From NCBI RefSeq assembly GCF_021347895.1, contig NC_067136.1:2253970-2317969 (forward strand): 64,000 bases of DNA, in the 5' to 3' direction. How positions within the stretch are numbered: the stretch's first letter is position 1; every line of letters begins with the position of its first letter. The notes under the pieces were generated by a model. It was not told the origin of the DNA. It searched no databases and worked only from the letters and a program-made list of their open reading frames with translations. This DNA is from Acanthochromis polyacanthus (Eukaryota; Chordata; Actinopteri; Pomacentridae). This document shows positions 19,869 to 31,736 of the stretch, one piece after another. Made by a program: the position numbers and the translations under genes.

Positions 19869-21879
19869 CATTGAATTCTGCCACGAACATCTAACACCAG
19901 AAAATTGAAAATTAATTATGTATCACATTTGAATGTTTATGGGAAGAATAGATGCAATCTGTTGACATGCAAATTGGGATTTTATCATAGGCAACTTCAT
20001 AAGTTACTTGTAAAACTGATTGTTTGACCGTGGCCATGAGGTCAATCAAACTAACATCTCAAACTGCAAGCAGTGGAACAAAAATACTGTCATGCCAGAA
20101 TCCTTTCAATTGTCTGATATCTTTTGCTTGTTGATCATTGAGCTTGTTAATCCAATGTCATGAATGAACCTAAGTATCAAACGACATCCAGTCTGGTGGA
20201 AATTTGGTCATATCTGCTTAAACCTGGCGTAGTGTCTTCATGAGAGTTGCAGCTGATGTGGAAAAGTGACAGCTCTGCAACACTGCAACACTAAAATGAA
20301 ATATATCTAGGTTATGGAGATAACCCGCCCAAAAAGATCTGGGCTTACCAGACTTAATAACCTGCTACAGATCCCTGCTGAGGATCTCAGATTTCAGGCT
20401 ATATTTGCTGCCAACAGCACTGGTTATTCAGTGAGATTTTGGATAATGTTGGTACAAGGTGCTGATCAGGAACAAGACAATGTCTCTGGTTCTGGTGCGT
20501 TGTTTCGGTCTGTTTCTGTTCAATACGGAGTCAGACAATGTTTATAAGCATGCATTTTTCAATGTTATGTCAGGTGATGGGCTTAAAATGTCATTCAGTG
20601 GTTTTAGTTCATAAAGTTATCAATGGACTGTTTAGTGTTTGCAGTGTGATAGCAGGTGCTTTGATCGATTGTACATTAGATATGAAAAAATCACTCAGGC
20701 TTTTGTGGATTTTAAATAATTTGTAGGATATTAGAGGTATTGCCTTGAATGTTTTGAACATGGTAGTTTTGAATGTTTCCAAGTTTCATGTTTCTAACCC
20801 CAATTTAAAACCTTTCAACTTTCAGTTGTGAGTCCCAGAAAAAATGTCCTCATAGTGCAGATGGATCCTCATGGTGTTGGTGGTCCTCAGAAAGATAGCA
20901 TGAAAAGCACACCCACATACACAGGAAACTGCTGTTTTGAATTCTAGTATTTAGTCTTTCAATCTGATAGTGTCTCCATGTAATGTACAAATATATTTGT
21001 GTGATGTTTTCATATGTAGTTTATTTAACTGCAGAATGAGCGACTAAATAGTGGTGTTTTGTTTGTGTAACTCTGTGAACTAGTGAAGAGAAGATATGTA
21101 ACATCAGAGGAGGCTTCATTAGTCTTCCTTGTGAAGCTTTGTGAATGAACAAACTGTCTTTTAGTCAATGTGTGTGGTTTTGGTGCATCAGTGAATACAG
21201 CAATAAAATATGAATGCAGTGATTTTTATCAGTTTATGTAAAGTAGCAGATTTCTGGTTTTATGTAGTTTTATTTTATATTAGAGTTGATGGAATGTTTA
21301 ATTGTTTGCCAAGGCTTTCATGGTGATTTTTCTAGAATTTATAGGACATTCAAGGTATTTTGTTGAGTGCATTTGGTATGGCAGCGTTGGATGATTAATA
21401 ATTAACTGATTCCAACCATAAGGTTAAAGGAACCTCTTTGAAATAGTGAGTCCCAGCAAAAATGTCCTCATAGTGCAGATGTATCATCAACATGATGGTT
21501 GTAGCTGGTCCCCAGAAAGATAGTTATAAAAGCCCACATACACAGACACAGATAGCAAAGATGTGATTTGAATTTTGTATTCAAATCTGATGTGTGTTTA
21601 TTTGATGTACAAATCTAATGGAGTGATGAATTATGTAATTGTAAACACATGACAGAATAAATGATGTTTGTGTTTTGGTTGTGTAATCTCTGATTTTCAT
21701 TCATGCAACACAGTTTTGGTTGTGATGCTCTGTGATTAAACAAGCTGCATGTTTTTCAAGTCCTGTGTCAGCAGCAGAAATAGTCAAAGAACATTTGCTT
21801 TTTTTAATTTACCATGAAAGTTTCAGAAAAATCTGCATCAATCGGTTTTTCATGTAAAACATCCTCACAGTCTTTCTGC
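19869..21879 (+). repeat. Duplicated intergenic block with GTCCTCATAGTGCAG repeats (copy A)
   Basis: This is homologous to 37,776-42,499 (with insertions) and 49,834-51,700. It contains at least two diverged units starting gtgagtcccag...tgtcctcatagtgcag (20,827 and 21,447), followed by an AGAAAGATAG word, CACA-rich sequence and a near-palindrome of the form ATTTGAAT...ATTCAAAT. Short ORFs (for example 20,314-20,547) are not conserved in frame between copies, so I do not call a gene. Confidence 0.6.
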
Positions 21880-21985
21880 CACCTGCTCTCCACTTATTCA
21901 TGCTTGTTTGAACCAAACCCCAGTGACTTAATGAGTTTTAAGACTCAGCAGAAAGACCTTCAGAAAGACTGACACTGCTGAAAAG
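21880..21985 (+). other. Second-type leader exon, orphan copy
   Basis: The block from about ctgccacctgctct to gacactgctgaaaag is followed by an excellent donor, GTGAGT (21,986). It resembles the receptor leader exons (shared ctgctgcc, caccctgctct/gcacat and cactgc-gaaaag elements) and is repeated at 42,500-42,641. No receptor coding exon follows before the 3' flank remnant at 22,460. Confidence 0.4.
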
Positions 21986-23219
21986 GTGAGTTTTTTAACA
22001 ACATGAGAGCATGATTTGTTATTTCTGTTCATTTTTGAGTGAAATTTTTAAGAAAAGTAAATGATAACAAATGTCTCCTTGTTATCTTGATTTGTTTCAA
22101 TTCATAATGTTCATGGTTTGGACTTCCAGTCATCAACTGTCATCTTTTTCATTATGTAATATTATGGCAAATGTATTAAACATTTATTGACTCCAGGAAG
22201 TCAGGAGTTGGTGATGATTGAGAGGTTTGCTTGGCAGGAAAGGTGTGTCGAACTATCAACCAACGAGAGAGTGCCAAGTCTAAACCACATCACTTCTCCA
22301 TCAGTTTCTGACCAATGAGATTGTTGCACATTCCATAAATATGCACTGTATTCTGTATCCATTACTGGGAAGATGCCTACAGATTACCACCTTTCATTAA
22401 CTCTGGTCCTCTAATCAGTAATGGTCTGTGATCAATCTACTTGTTGCAGAATAAACAGCTTTAACAGAGAAGTTTTTTGTCTTCGATCTCAAATAAATGA
22501 ACACGCTCAACATTAGTCATTATAATGTTTACTCAATTACTCAGACAGTTGGATGGGTGTTGTAGCTGCTTGGGTGAGTCTTAGCTGATTGCGAGGTTGA
22601 CTGCTACAGCTGTTCAAGTAGTGCACATCTTTACTAGTCCTGTGGTAACTCTAGAGCTTCAAAATGAATCAGTTTACAAAGAAACTGCAAAAATTTAGGA
22701 AACTTTTCTAAATAGTGTACTGGAGCTTAGCATGAGATGAAATAGTGAATTGTCTCACTTCCAAATCTTTGCATACTGCCACTTTGTCAGTACTCCTTGT
22801 CTTCACGTTTGAACACACTATGAAATTTGATATTTAAAAACAAAAAAACTTTGAACATCAGAAATAGATGGCATGAAACTGTGGACAAATATAGCTAAAA
22901 TTAATAAATTAAAAGAATTATGGTCTGACACAGGACACAAACCTCAGTATCCTGAGTGAAGGTCATGTGACTTACATTACAGACACCCCTCCAGTCTCTG
23001 TGTAAGACTGTTTTAAAATGTATAAATTCCAATATGTGTACTGGTATCACATGTTGACATCTTTGGCTCTGACACCAACGGACACTTTGAGCGGATCTCT
23101 CACATACCAGTTGCTTCACAAAATAAATATTTTTTTGTAAAATTTGATGGATTGTTGTAATTGGTTGCTACAGCTTCCATGGTGGTTTGTATAAAATTTG
23201 CATGACATTCAAGGTATTT
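21986..23219. other. Remnant of a receptor 3' flank, otherwise nothing recognised
   Basis: About 22,460-22,670 matches the 3' flanks of the receptor genes (tactcagacagttggatgggtgttgtagctgct, compare 16,320-16,430 and 37,150-37,250), but no transmembrane coding remnant is found between the leader at 21,985 and this flank. The remainder to 23,219 shows no gene or repeat end. Confidence 0.4.
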
Positions 23220-25089
23220 AACCAAGCTCTTCTAACTTTATGTTCATACTTGAGTGATCAGGTTAAACATAGATCTTACGTAGTGGGGCAACTGGCCCCC
23301 CCACTACAAAACCTCTTAGTCGTTTCGGAGGCTACCCCACAAACATTCCATCCTGAAGGTAAATCATGACATAATGATGATCTAACCAAGCCGACTTGTA
23401 GATATCATATTGACTGTTAAATACATCCATTTATTTTGGGTGCTTTTTATGGTTGGTATGTTTTTTTAGCACTTTCCTGACCACTACTAAAAGTGCTATT
23501 AGCTTTGGTAGCTTTGAATGAACTGAACTCAACGTAGCTACTTTGTTTGATATTGCGCAATACTTGAATTACTTTGAATACTGTGTATCCTAAGAATATT
23601 TTAAGCACTTTATTCACGTATGATATGTACTCTTTCACTCTGCTTGAGTATTTTGAAGTACTTGATCATGAATACAATGTTAACCATTGATTTGAAGTGT
23701 ACACTCCGATCCAACTTTGATCCAACTTCGATCCAGCTGATGATTCAGCTGTAGTCTCAGCTAACAAAGTCTGACATGTAGCTTGAGCTTTGAACTTAGC
23801 TTTAGCAATTAGCTTTAGCTGTAGCTTTAGTATTTAGCTTCAGCTTTGGTATGTAGCTTTAGCTTTGAGATTAGCTTTTGCTAATATTAACTTCTGAGTA
23901 TTACTAGAATACTTTAACGATGTGGATTACTTTTATAATGATTTATTTACGGATTGATTATTCCATTAATCAAATTGATTATTTCATTTGTCTTATTTTG
24001 GTCATTTCTATTTATTTCAAACAATAACTTAAGTTAAAAACAGTTAAACTCCTACCATTGATTCAGAGCAATTAAAAGCATAAATGCATATCAATAAGTA
24101 CACATGATTATTAGCAACAATATATTGACATAAAATAATGCAAGGTGCATCGAGCGTGTATGTTTTTCATACATAGATTTATTTTAAGTTGGTTACATTT
24201 TTAGTAACTTGGGTGTTTTGATTTATGACCTAAATACTTGCATGATCTATTGATCTTCTTATAGGTCAGGTTTTTAGAAGGACTGAGTCACCTCTACGTC
24301 TTCCCACCGTCTGTGAAACCTTCAATCACCATCCCTCACATGGACTCTGGACATTCCTCACTGTAACTCCCCCCAAACCCTCAACCCATGGCGAGCTCGA
24401 ACCCACTCTGGTAGGACTATCAGTTTTCCGTCCCACCAAACTCTTGGATTGAAACTCAAATTGAACTTTGGATTACTCGTGGATCGTTGTTGCGTTGAAC
24501 TTTGCGTTGCATTTACAAACTAGACGGCAATGGACTATTTCTGTTAAATTATTTTGGGGTGCACTTTGTACTTATATTGCTTTTTTTTTTTTTTTTTGGT
24601 TATTTATTGTGTTTTTTCCCTCTGTCTCATGTCTGTTCAAAAACCAATCTTTTAATACATATACCAAAATGCAAATACTGACTCTTGTGCATCATTCACA
24701 CCTTGGGCTCCTTAAAGAACGGTCTTCTGTTGCAGCTATTGTAGCCGTAGTCAACCGCCTAGTCCTAAAGCATTACAAATGCACCTTTGAAATTCCCAGA
24801 AACCATCTCACAGGACTCTGATGACTGATGTTGATCTGTTTCTTGATACTGTCTACAATTTTTACAGTGTACCAATTTGTGCCACTTCACACAAGAGAGA
24901 GAGGAAGAACCACATAACGCTAAAAAAAAACACCTGTATTTTCAGTGAGTCCAATGCGCTCATGCTGACCAACAATGTATTCACTATTTTGCAGAGACAG
25001 AGTCACCTCTGCTAACCAAACAGCAATTTTATGTTGTTTATTGTGATCTTAGAGACTGCTACTAGACTGCAAGAACAAGAAAGTAGAAA
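23220..25089. other. Unclassified insertion-like region
   Basis: This stretch has no counterpart in the other units. It holds AGCTTTAGCTTT-type low-complexity sequence (about 23,780-23,890), a T-rich tract (24,581-24,597) and two ORFs at 24,468-24,821 and 24,821-25,015 that I do not recognise. An 11-base direct repeat, gagtcacctct, occurs at about 24,287 and 25,003. It could be LTR-element debris, but I cannot show ends. Confidence 0.3.
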
Positions 25090-25638
25090 AATGCCAAATG
25101 ATGTTGCACAAGCAGTGATTCTGGGCCACTGAGAAGTGCCTAAATGGGAATAGAGACTCGTCCTCCCAGAAAAGTCCCTGAAACAGGTTCCACAGCGTAC
25201 AGAGATTCAGAATGTCTTAAAATGGCCTAGAAGTTCCTGCAGTGGAAAACGGCTGATGAAGAGAAAAAAAACAGCATTACTTTTGAAATTTTGATTCTGA
25301 AATAAAACATGAAAAATATGTGACTGCAATTGTCTGGGAAGAAGTCGCCAACAGGCTCAATGTGATTTAGACTACTGCACAGCAAGCAAAATACTGCTCC
25401 TATAATAACTAAGGTTGCAGGCAAGTTATAAGCTGGTCCAAAAGCAAAACTGAACCCAAGGCTTTGTTGACACATCGAATCAGCAAAAAAGGCTTTAAAT
25501 CAGGGTTGTGGAGGATGTGATTAAGTCTTGAACGACAAGGACAGTTTGGTTCTTTCAATGGAAAATTGTCTTATCAATGAATCAATTTTCATCTCACAAA
25601 TGAGGGATAAGGGGCCAGAATAATGAAACTTTTTCAGT
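25090..25638 (+). repeat. Receptor-unit flank, left half, interrupted by a LINE
   Basis: The sequence matches 12,740-13,010 (aaaaaaggctt...gggttgtggagg...cttgaac-ac-aggacagtttggttcttt). It ends at the target duplication TAATGAAACTTTTTCAGT (25,621-25,638) and resumes at 30,110. Confidence 0.7.
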
Positions 25639-25669
25639 CTTCTTCTTCTTTTCCTTTCGGCTTTTCCCT

Positions 25670-28462
25670 TCAGGGGTCACCACAGCGAATCAATTGCCTC
25701 CATCTAACCCTGTCTGCTGCATCCTCTTCTCTCACACCAACCACCTTCATGTCCTCTTTAACCACATCCATAAACCTCCTCTTTGGTCTTCCTCTATGCC
25801 TCCTGCCTGGCAGTGGGAAACTCAGCATCCTTCTACCAATATATTCACTCTCTCTCCTCTGGACATGTCCGAACCATCTCAGTCTGGCCTCTCTGACTTT
25901 ATCTCCAAAGCCTCTAACATGTGCTGTCCCTCTGATGTCCTCATTCCTGATCCTATCCATCCTGGTCACTCCCAAAGAGAACCTCAGCATCTTCAGTTCT
26001 GCTACCTCCAGCTCTGCCTCCTGTCTTTTCCTCAGGGACACTGTCTCCAGACCAAACAACATGGCTGGTCTCACCACAGTTTTGTAAACCTTTCCTTTCA
26101 TTTTAGCTGAAACTCTTCTATCACACATCACACCTGACACTTTTCTCCAGGCGTTCCAGCCTGCCTGTACACGCTTCTTCACCTATTTTCCACACTCTCC
26201 ATTGCTCTGGACTGTTGACCCTAAGTACTTAAAATCCTCCACCTTCTTGATCTCTTCTCCCTGTAACCTCACTCTTCCACTTGGGTCCCTCTCATTCACA
26301 CACAGATACTCCGTCTTGCTGCGGCTAACCTTCATTCCTCTCCTTTCCAGGGCAAACCTCCACGCCTCTAGCTTCTCCTCCACCTGTTCCCTGCTCTCAC
26401 TACAGATCACAATGTCATCTGCAAACATCATAGTCCATGGAGACTCCTGTCTAACCTCGTCTGTCATCCTGTCCATCACCACAGCAAACAAGAAGGAGCT
26501 CAGAGCTGATCCCTGATGTAGTCCCACCTTCACCTTGAACTCCTCTGTCACACCTACAGCACACCTCACCACTGTCTTACAGTCCTCATACATGTCCTGC
26601 ACCACTCTAACATACTTTTCTGCCACTCCAGACTTCCTCATACAAAACCACAGTTCCTCTCTGGGCACCCTGTCATAAGCTTTCTCCAGATCTACAAAGA
26701 CACAATGCAGCTCCTTCTCACCTTCTCTGTACTTCTCTATTAACATCCTTAAAGCAAATATTGCATCTGTTGTACTCTTTCTTGGCATGAAACCATACTG
26801 CTGCTCACAGATGTTCACCTCTGCCCTTAGTCTAGCTTCAACTACTCTTTCCCATAGCTTCATCGTGTGGCTCATCAGCTTTATTCCTCTGTAGTTGCCA
26901 CAACTCTGCACATCTCCCTTGTTCTTAAAGATGGGCACCAGCACACTTTTCCTCCATTCATCGGGCATCTTCTCACTATCTAAGATCGTGTTGAACAACC
27001 CAGTCAGAAACTCTACTGCTACCTCTCCGAGACACTTCCATACCTCCACAGGTATATCATCAGGACCAAGTGCCTTTCCACTCTTCATCCTCTTCAATGC
27101 CCTCCTCACTTCATCCTTACTAATCTTTGCTACTTCCTGGTCCACAACAGTCACCTCTTCTATTCTTCGTTCTCTCTCATTTTCCTCATTCATCAACTCT
27201 TCAAAGTACTCTTTCCATCTTCCCGTCACACTATTGGCACCTGTCAACACACTTCCATCCTTATCCTTTATCACCCTAACCTGCTGCACGGCCTTCCCAT
27301 CTCTGTCTCTCTGCCTTCCCAACCTATACAGGTCAGTCTCTCCTTCCTTACTGTCCAACCTAGCATACAAGTCATTGTAAGCCCCTTGTTTGGCCTTTGC
27401 CACCTCGACTTTCACCTTACGCTACATCTCCCTGTACTCCTGTCTACTCTCTTCAGTCCTCTCAGTGTCCCACTTCTTCTTGGCTAACCTCTTTCTCTGG
27501 ATCCACTCCTGCAGCTCCTCATTCCACCACCAAGTCTCCTTATCTCCTTTCCTTCCAGATGACACACCAAGTACTCTCCGACCTGTCTCCCTGATCACAT
27601 TTGCTGTAGTTGTCCAGTCATCTGGAAGCACCTCCTGACCATCCAAAGCCTGTCTCAACTCTTTCCTGAAAGTCATACAACACTCTTCCTTTTTCAGCTT
27701 CCACCATTTGGTCCTCTGCTCTGCCTTTGCCCTCTTCATCTTCTTCACCACCAGGGTCATCCTACACACCACCATCCTATGCTGTCTGGTTACACTCTCA
27801 CCTACCACTACTTTGCAGTCACTGATCTCCTTCAGATTACACCGTCTACACAAGATGTAGTCTACCTGTGTGCTCCTACCTCCACTCTTATAGGTCACCC
27901 TATGTTCCTGCCTCTTCTGGAAGAAAGTATTCACTACAGCCATTTCCATCCTTTTTGCAAAGTCAACCACCATCTGTCCTTCTGCGTTCCTCTCCTGGAT
28001 ACCAAACCTGCCCATGACCTCCTCATCATCTCTGTTTCCTGCACCAACATGTCCATTGAAGTCTGCACCAATGACAACTCTCTCACTTCTAGGGATGCTC
28101 TGCATCACTTCATCAAGGTCCAACCAGAATTTCTCCTTCTCCTCCAGCTCACATCCTACCTGTGGAGCATACCCACTAACAACATTGAACATCACACCTT
28201 CGATTGCTAGCTTCAGGCTCATCACTCGATCTGACAGTCTTTTTACCTCCAGGACATTCCTAACAAACTCCTCCTTCAAGATAACTCCTACTCCATTTCT
28301 CTTCCGATCTACACCATGATAGAACAACTTGAACCCTGGTCCTAAACTTCTAGCTTTACTACCTTTCCACCTGGTCTCCTGGACAAACAGTATGTCCACC
28401 TTCCTCCTCTGCATCATGTCAACCAGCTCTCTACCTTTTCCTGTCATAGTTCTAACATTCAA
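25670..28462 (-). pseudogene. RTE LINE ORF2: endonuclease and reverse transcriptase, two premature stops
   Basis: One continuous frame of about 930 codons is broken only by TAG at 27,424-27,422 and TAG at 26,185-26,183. The APE-type endonuclease comes first (VQETRW, IGADFNGHVG, QVDYILC, RQHRMVV). The reverse transcriptase follows (MPDEWRKSVLVPIFKNKG, NYRGIKL, FVDLEKAYDRVPRE, LHQGSALS, MFADDIV). A C-terminal segment has LRWFGHVQRR and GRPKRR. This family is often mislabelled craniofacial development protein 2-like in fish annotations. The protein would nick target DNA and reverse-transcribe the element's RNA; the two stops make this copy inactive as it stands. ORF2 may begin slightly upstream of 28,462, before the nested Tc1. 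Confidence 0.9.
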
Positions 28463-28578
28463 AGTCCCTACTCTCAGTCCTAGACTCTTGGTGTTCCTCT
28501 TCTCTCTCTTCCTACAAACACACCTTCCTCCCCTCCTTCTTCGACCAACAGTCCTTCATTTTCCACCGGCACCATGTA

Positions 28579-29879
28579 CACACGTGGACAAAATTGTTGG
28601 TACCCCTCAGTTAAAGAAGGAAAAACCCACAATTCTCACTGAAATCACTTGAAACTCACAAAAGTAACAATAAATAAAAATTTATTGAAAATTAAATAAT
28701 CAAAATCAGCCATCACTTTTGAATTGTTGATTAACATAATTATTTAAAAAAACAAACTAATGAAACAGGCCTGGACAAAAATGATGGTACCTCTATAAAA
28801 GATTGAAAACTATTTGACCAGAGTGACATGATTAACTCAGGTGTGTCATTTAATTGACATCACAGGTGTTTCCAAACTCATAATCAGTCAGTCTGCCTAT
28901 TTAAAGGGAGACAAGTAGTCACCCTGCTGTTTGGTGAAAAGGTGTGTACCACACTGAACATGGACAACAGAAAGCGAAGGAGAGAATTGTCCCAGGACAT
29001 CCGAAAAAAAATGATAGACAAACATCTTAAAGGTAAAGGCTATAAGACCATCTCTAAACAGCTTGAAGTTCCTGTGACAACAGTGGCTCATATTATTCAG
29101 AAGTTCAAGACCCACGGGACAGTAGCCAACCTCCCTGGACGTGGCCGCAAGAGGAAAATTGATGACAAATTGAAGAGACGGATCGTTGGAATTGTATCCA
29201 AAGAGCCCAGAGCAACCTCCAAAGAAATTAAAGGTGAACTCCAAGGCCAAGGTACATCAGTGTCAGATCGCACCATTCGTCGTTGTTTGAGCCAAAGTGG
29301 ACTTCATGGGAGACGACCAAGGAGGACACCACTGCTGAAAAAAACTCATAAAAAAGCCAGACTGGAATTTGCAAAAATGCATGTTGACAAGCCACAAAGC
29401 TTCTGGGAGAATGTCCTTTGGACAGATGAGACCAAACTGGAGCTTTTTGGTAAGGCACATCAACTCTATGTTCATAGACTCAAAAACCAAGCATACGAAG
29501 AAAAGAACACTGTCCCTACGGTGAAACATGGAGGAGGCTCAGTAATGTTTTGGGCTGCTTTGCTGCATCTGGCACAGGGTGTCTTGAAAGTGTGCAAGGT
29601 ACGATGAAATCTGAAGACTATCAAGGCATTCTGGAGAGAAATGTGCTGCCTAGTGTCAGAAAGCTTGGTCTCAGTCGCAGGTCATGGGTCTTCCAACAGG
29701 ACAACGATCCAAAACAAACAGCCAAAAACACCCAAGAATGGCTGAGAGAAAAGCGTTGGACTATTCTAAAGTGGCCATTTTTATTTATTGTTACTTTTGT
29801 GAGTTTCAAGTGATTTCAGTGAGAATTGTGGGTTTTTCCTTCTTTAACTGAGGGGTACCAACAATTTTGTCCACGTGTG
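28579..29879 (+). mobile_element. Tc1-family transposon with IR/DR ends, copy 1 (internally deleted)
   Basis: The ends CACACGTGGACAAAATTG and its complement lie inside TA duplications (28,577-28,578 and 29,880-29,881). At 1,301 bases it is 334 shorter than copy 2. Sequence from the DLNPIE region to inside the right inverted repeat has been removed near 29,777. It is inserted in the 5' part of the RTE LINE, so it is younger than that insertion. Confidence 0.95.
28960..29813 (+). pseudogene. Tc1 transposase, copy 1, frameshifted and truncated
   Basis: The frame starts at ATG 28,960 ([10 protein letters not shown]) and gives the paired-type helix-turn-helix region ([20 protein letters not shown]), the GRGRKRK linker, a second helix-turn-helix and the first catalytic Asp ([10 protein letters not shown]). 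One G is missing at about 29,552 relative to copies 2 and 3. The frame then shifts, and the second Asp region (QQDNDPK) lies in another frame. The third catalytic residue (NPIE) is lost in the deletion. Confidence 0.9.
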
Positions 29880-30109
29880 TAGACCCACAGCACCGATGGC
29901 GGTCGCTGTTAACCCGGGCCTCGACCGATCCGGTATGGAAGTCATACATTTGATTCGCATGTTTGATTTGGCCAAAGTTTTACGTTGGATGCCCTTCATG
30001 ACGCAACCCTCTGTATTTATCTGGGCTTGGGACCGGCACAATAAGACACTAAGACAATAAGACACTGGCTTGTGTCCCCTTGTGGCTACATTAATGAAAC
30101 TTTTTCAGT

Positions 30110-30735
30110 ATGTTCCAAATTCTTGAATGAATTAAAATTAAGTAAATATGTAAGTAAATATCTTTGTACTACATAAGTTGCATCCATGTTGCATCCATGA
30201 TCTGTTATTGTTAGAAGATTGTTTGAATCCTGTCAGATATAATAATAATAAGAAAAAGAATACATTTTGTTCATAATGTATTTTTCATTCAGGCACAATC
30301 TCAAAGTGCTACATTTAAGATATTAAATGGAAAAAACAAAACAATCATGTAATAAAAAGAGAGTAATCAGATAAAATAACATTGAAATATAAAAACCTTC
30401 AGACGCACGTTTAATTAAAAGCTTTGTTAAAAAAGAAAGGTCTTTCGGCCTTTTTTAAAAACATCAACTGTCTGTGGAGCTCTCAGGTCAAATCAAAATG
30501 AATCATGGTTATAGATATGTAAATATGCCAATCCTGATGCTGTTCTGTCTCCTCCAGCTTCCTTCTACTGTCTAAGGACATGCTTGTTAGGTCAACAGAA
30601 ATGAAACAGAGCAAACATGTCATCTGTCAAGTGTCACCTGGGATAGACTTTAACCACTCTGTGGCTCATTGAAGGGTGAAGTTTGGACAGGTGATGGATG
30701 GATGGATTTGCATGGTTCACATTACATTATTATGA
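30110..30735 (+). repeat. Receptor-unit flank, right half, before gene 2
   Basis: This continues 25,638 after the LINE. Closely similar to 13,010-13,440: aaggacatgcttgtta at about 30,574, the L2-like tail gatggatggatgg, and octamer ATTTGCAT at 30,706-30,713. Confidence 0.75.
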
Positions 30736-30915
30736 CAGAGTGATGCAGCATCTTTAACATGTATTGCATGCTGTCAAAAGCTCAGACAGTCCTGCTGCTG
30801 CGATGCATGAACATCTTCAACAGAGACAGAAGCATCACTGCACATTTGGAGTGAACAGCAGTCAGCGAGTTTGAGACGAGAGATTAAGGACAATCAGAAA
30901 AACACTGCAGACAAG
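30736..30915 (+). other. Untranslated leader exon of receptor gene 2
   Basis: Nearly identical to the gene 1 leader, ending gcagacaag at 30,915 before GTTGGT. It would splice to the acceptor tttctttttcttctcag that precedes 31,714, leaving an intron of about 800 bases. The intron is also closely similar to that of gene 1 and holds nothing else. Confidence 0.55.
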
Positions 30916-31736
30916 GTTGGTGTTCTTTAACAGCTGACTGATTTTCAGATGAAATCCTTAAAAGGTACTATTTGTCATCAAGACTATATTTTCTTTCTTT
31001 AAACAACATTGCTGGTGGTTTACTGTGAATTAACCTCCTCAGACTCTTGCCAATTTTTCACACATTTCAGTGTTTTTTTTCCACTCAGTTTCTTCATAAC
31101 AACATAAAAGACTGATGTGGTCACATCCACACCATCTGGTTTACAGTAGATGTTATGAATGTCAAGCTGCCTGCAAGTCTGTACTTTGTCTCAGCTGATT
31201 TGTTTCTCTAATTATGATTTGAAAAGGAATTTAATTCAAAATCCCTTTTACTTTCAGGGACCAGTAGTGTCGTAAAACATTACACATGAGGTTCATTTCA
31301 TTAAAAATGATAAATCACCTTCTGAGCATATTTTGGGCAACAGAACACAAATTAGAAGCATGATTCTTCAAATGCTGCAAATCATTAAATGTGATTTTAG
31401 AAAAAAACTGTTTTTTGTTTTAAATTGGGGAATCCATTTATCCAAGTTGTTTAGTATTTATTCATTGACATTTTAAATCAAAACATTCTGGGACAGTATC
31501 GACTCTGGAAATTTTTCATTTTTGTGGATAAAATCTAGAAAATATTTTTTGGCAACAGAACAAAGAAACTTTCCAACTGAAACAGTTTTTGTCTGAAAGG
31601 TCGTCTTTGTGAGCTTCCATGTCTAAGAAGATGAAATAGAACATAATCCTCTCTGCCTCCCCCTTTAACCTACTGTCTCTTTATTTGTCCCTCTCATTTC
31701 TTTTTCTTCTCAGACAGAAAATTATATGCAGAAAAC

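Larger units (their letters stand above)
25639..30091 (-). mobile_element. Full-length RTE-clade LINE with perfect 18-base target duplication
   Basis: The insertion is flanked by TAATGAAACTTTTTCAGT at 25,621-25,638 and 30,092-30,109. Minus orientation: the 5' end is at 30,091 (tagccacaaggggacacaag) and the 3' end at 25,639, finishing in a TTCTTC-type (GAA on the sense strand) tail beside a conserved ggggtcaccacagcga block. After removing the nested Tc1 (28,579-29,879) the element is about 3.15 kb, a usual length for an RTE element. The 5' UTR is split by the Tc1; 29,882-30,091 is its distal part. The perfect duplication suggests a young insertion. Confidence 0.9.

Noticed and set aside
20314..20547. 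Short ORF repeated in the three intergenic blocks (also 38,379-38,585)
   Set aside because: The frame is broken in the third copy and substitutions do not favour synonymous sites by eye; treated as duplicated non-coding DNA.
25694..28652. Plus-strand ORFs of 80-160 codons across the RTE element
   Set aside because: They are complements of the endonuclease and RT frame; low-stop antisense of a GC-balanced LINE.
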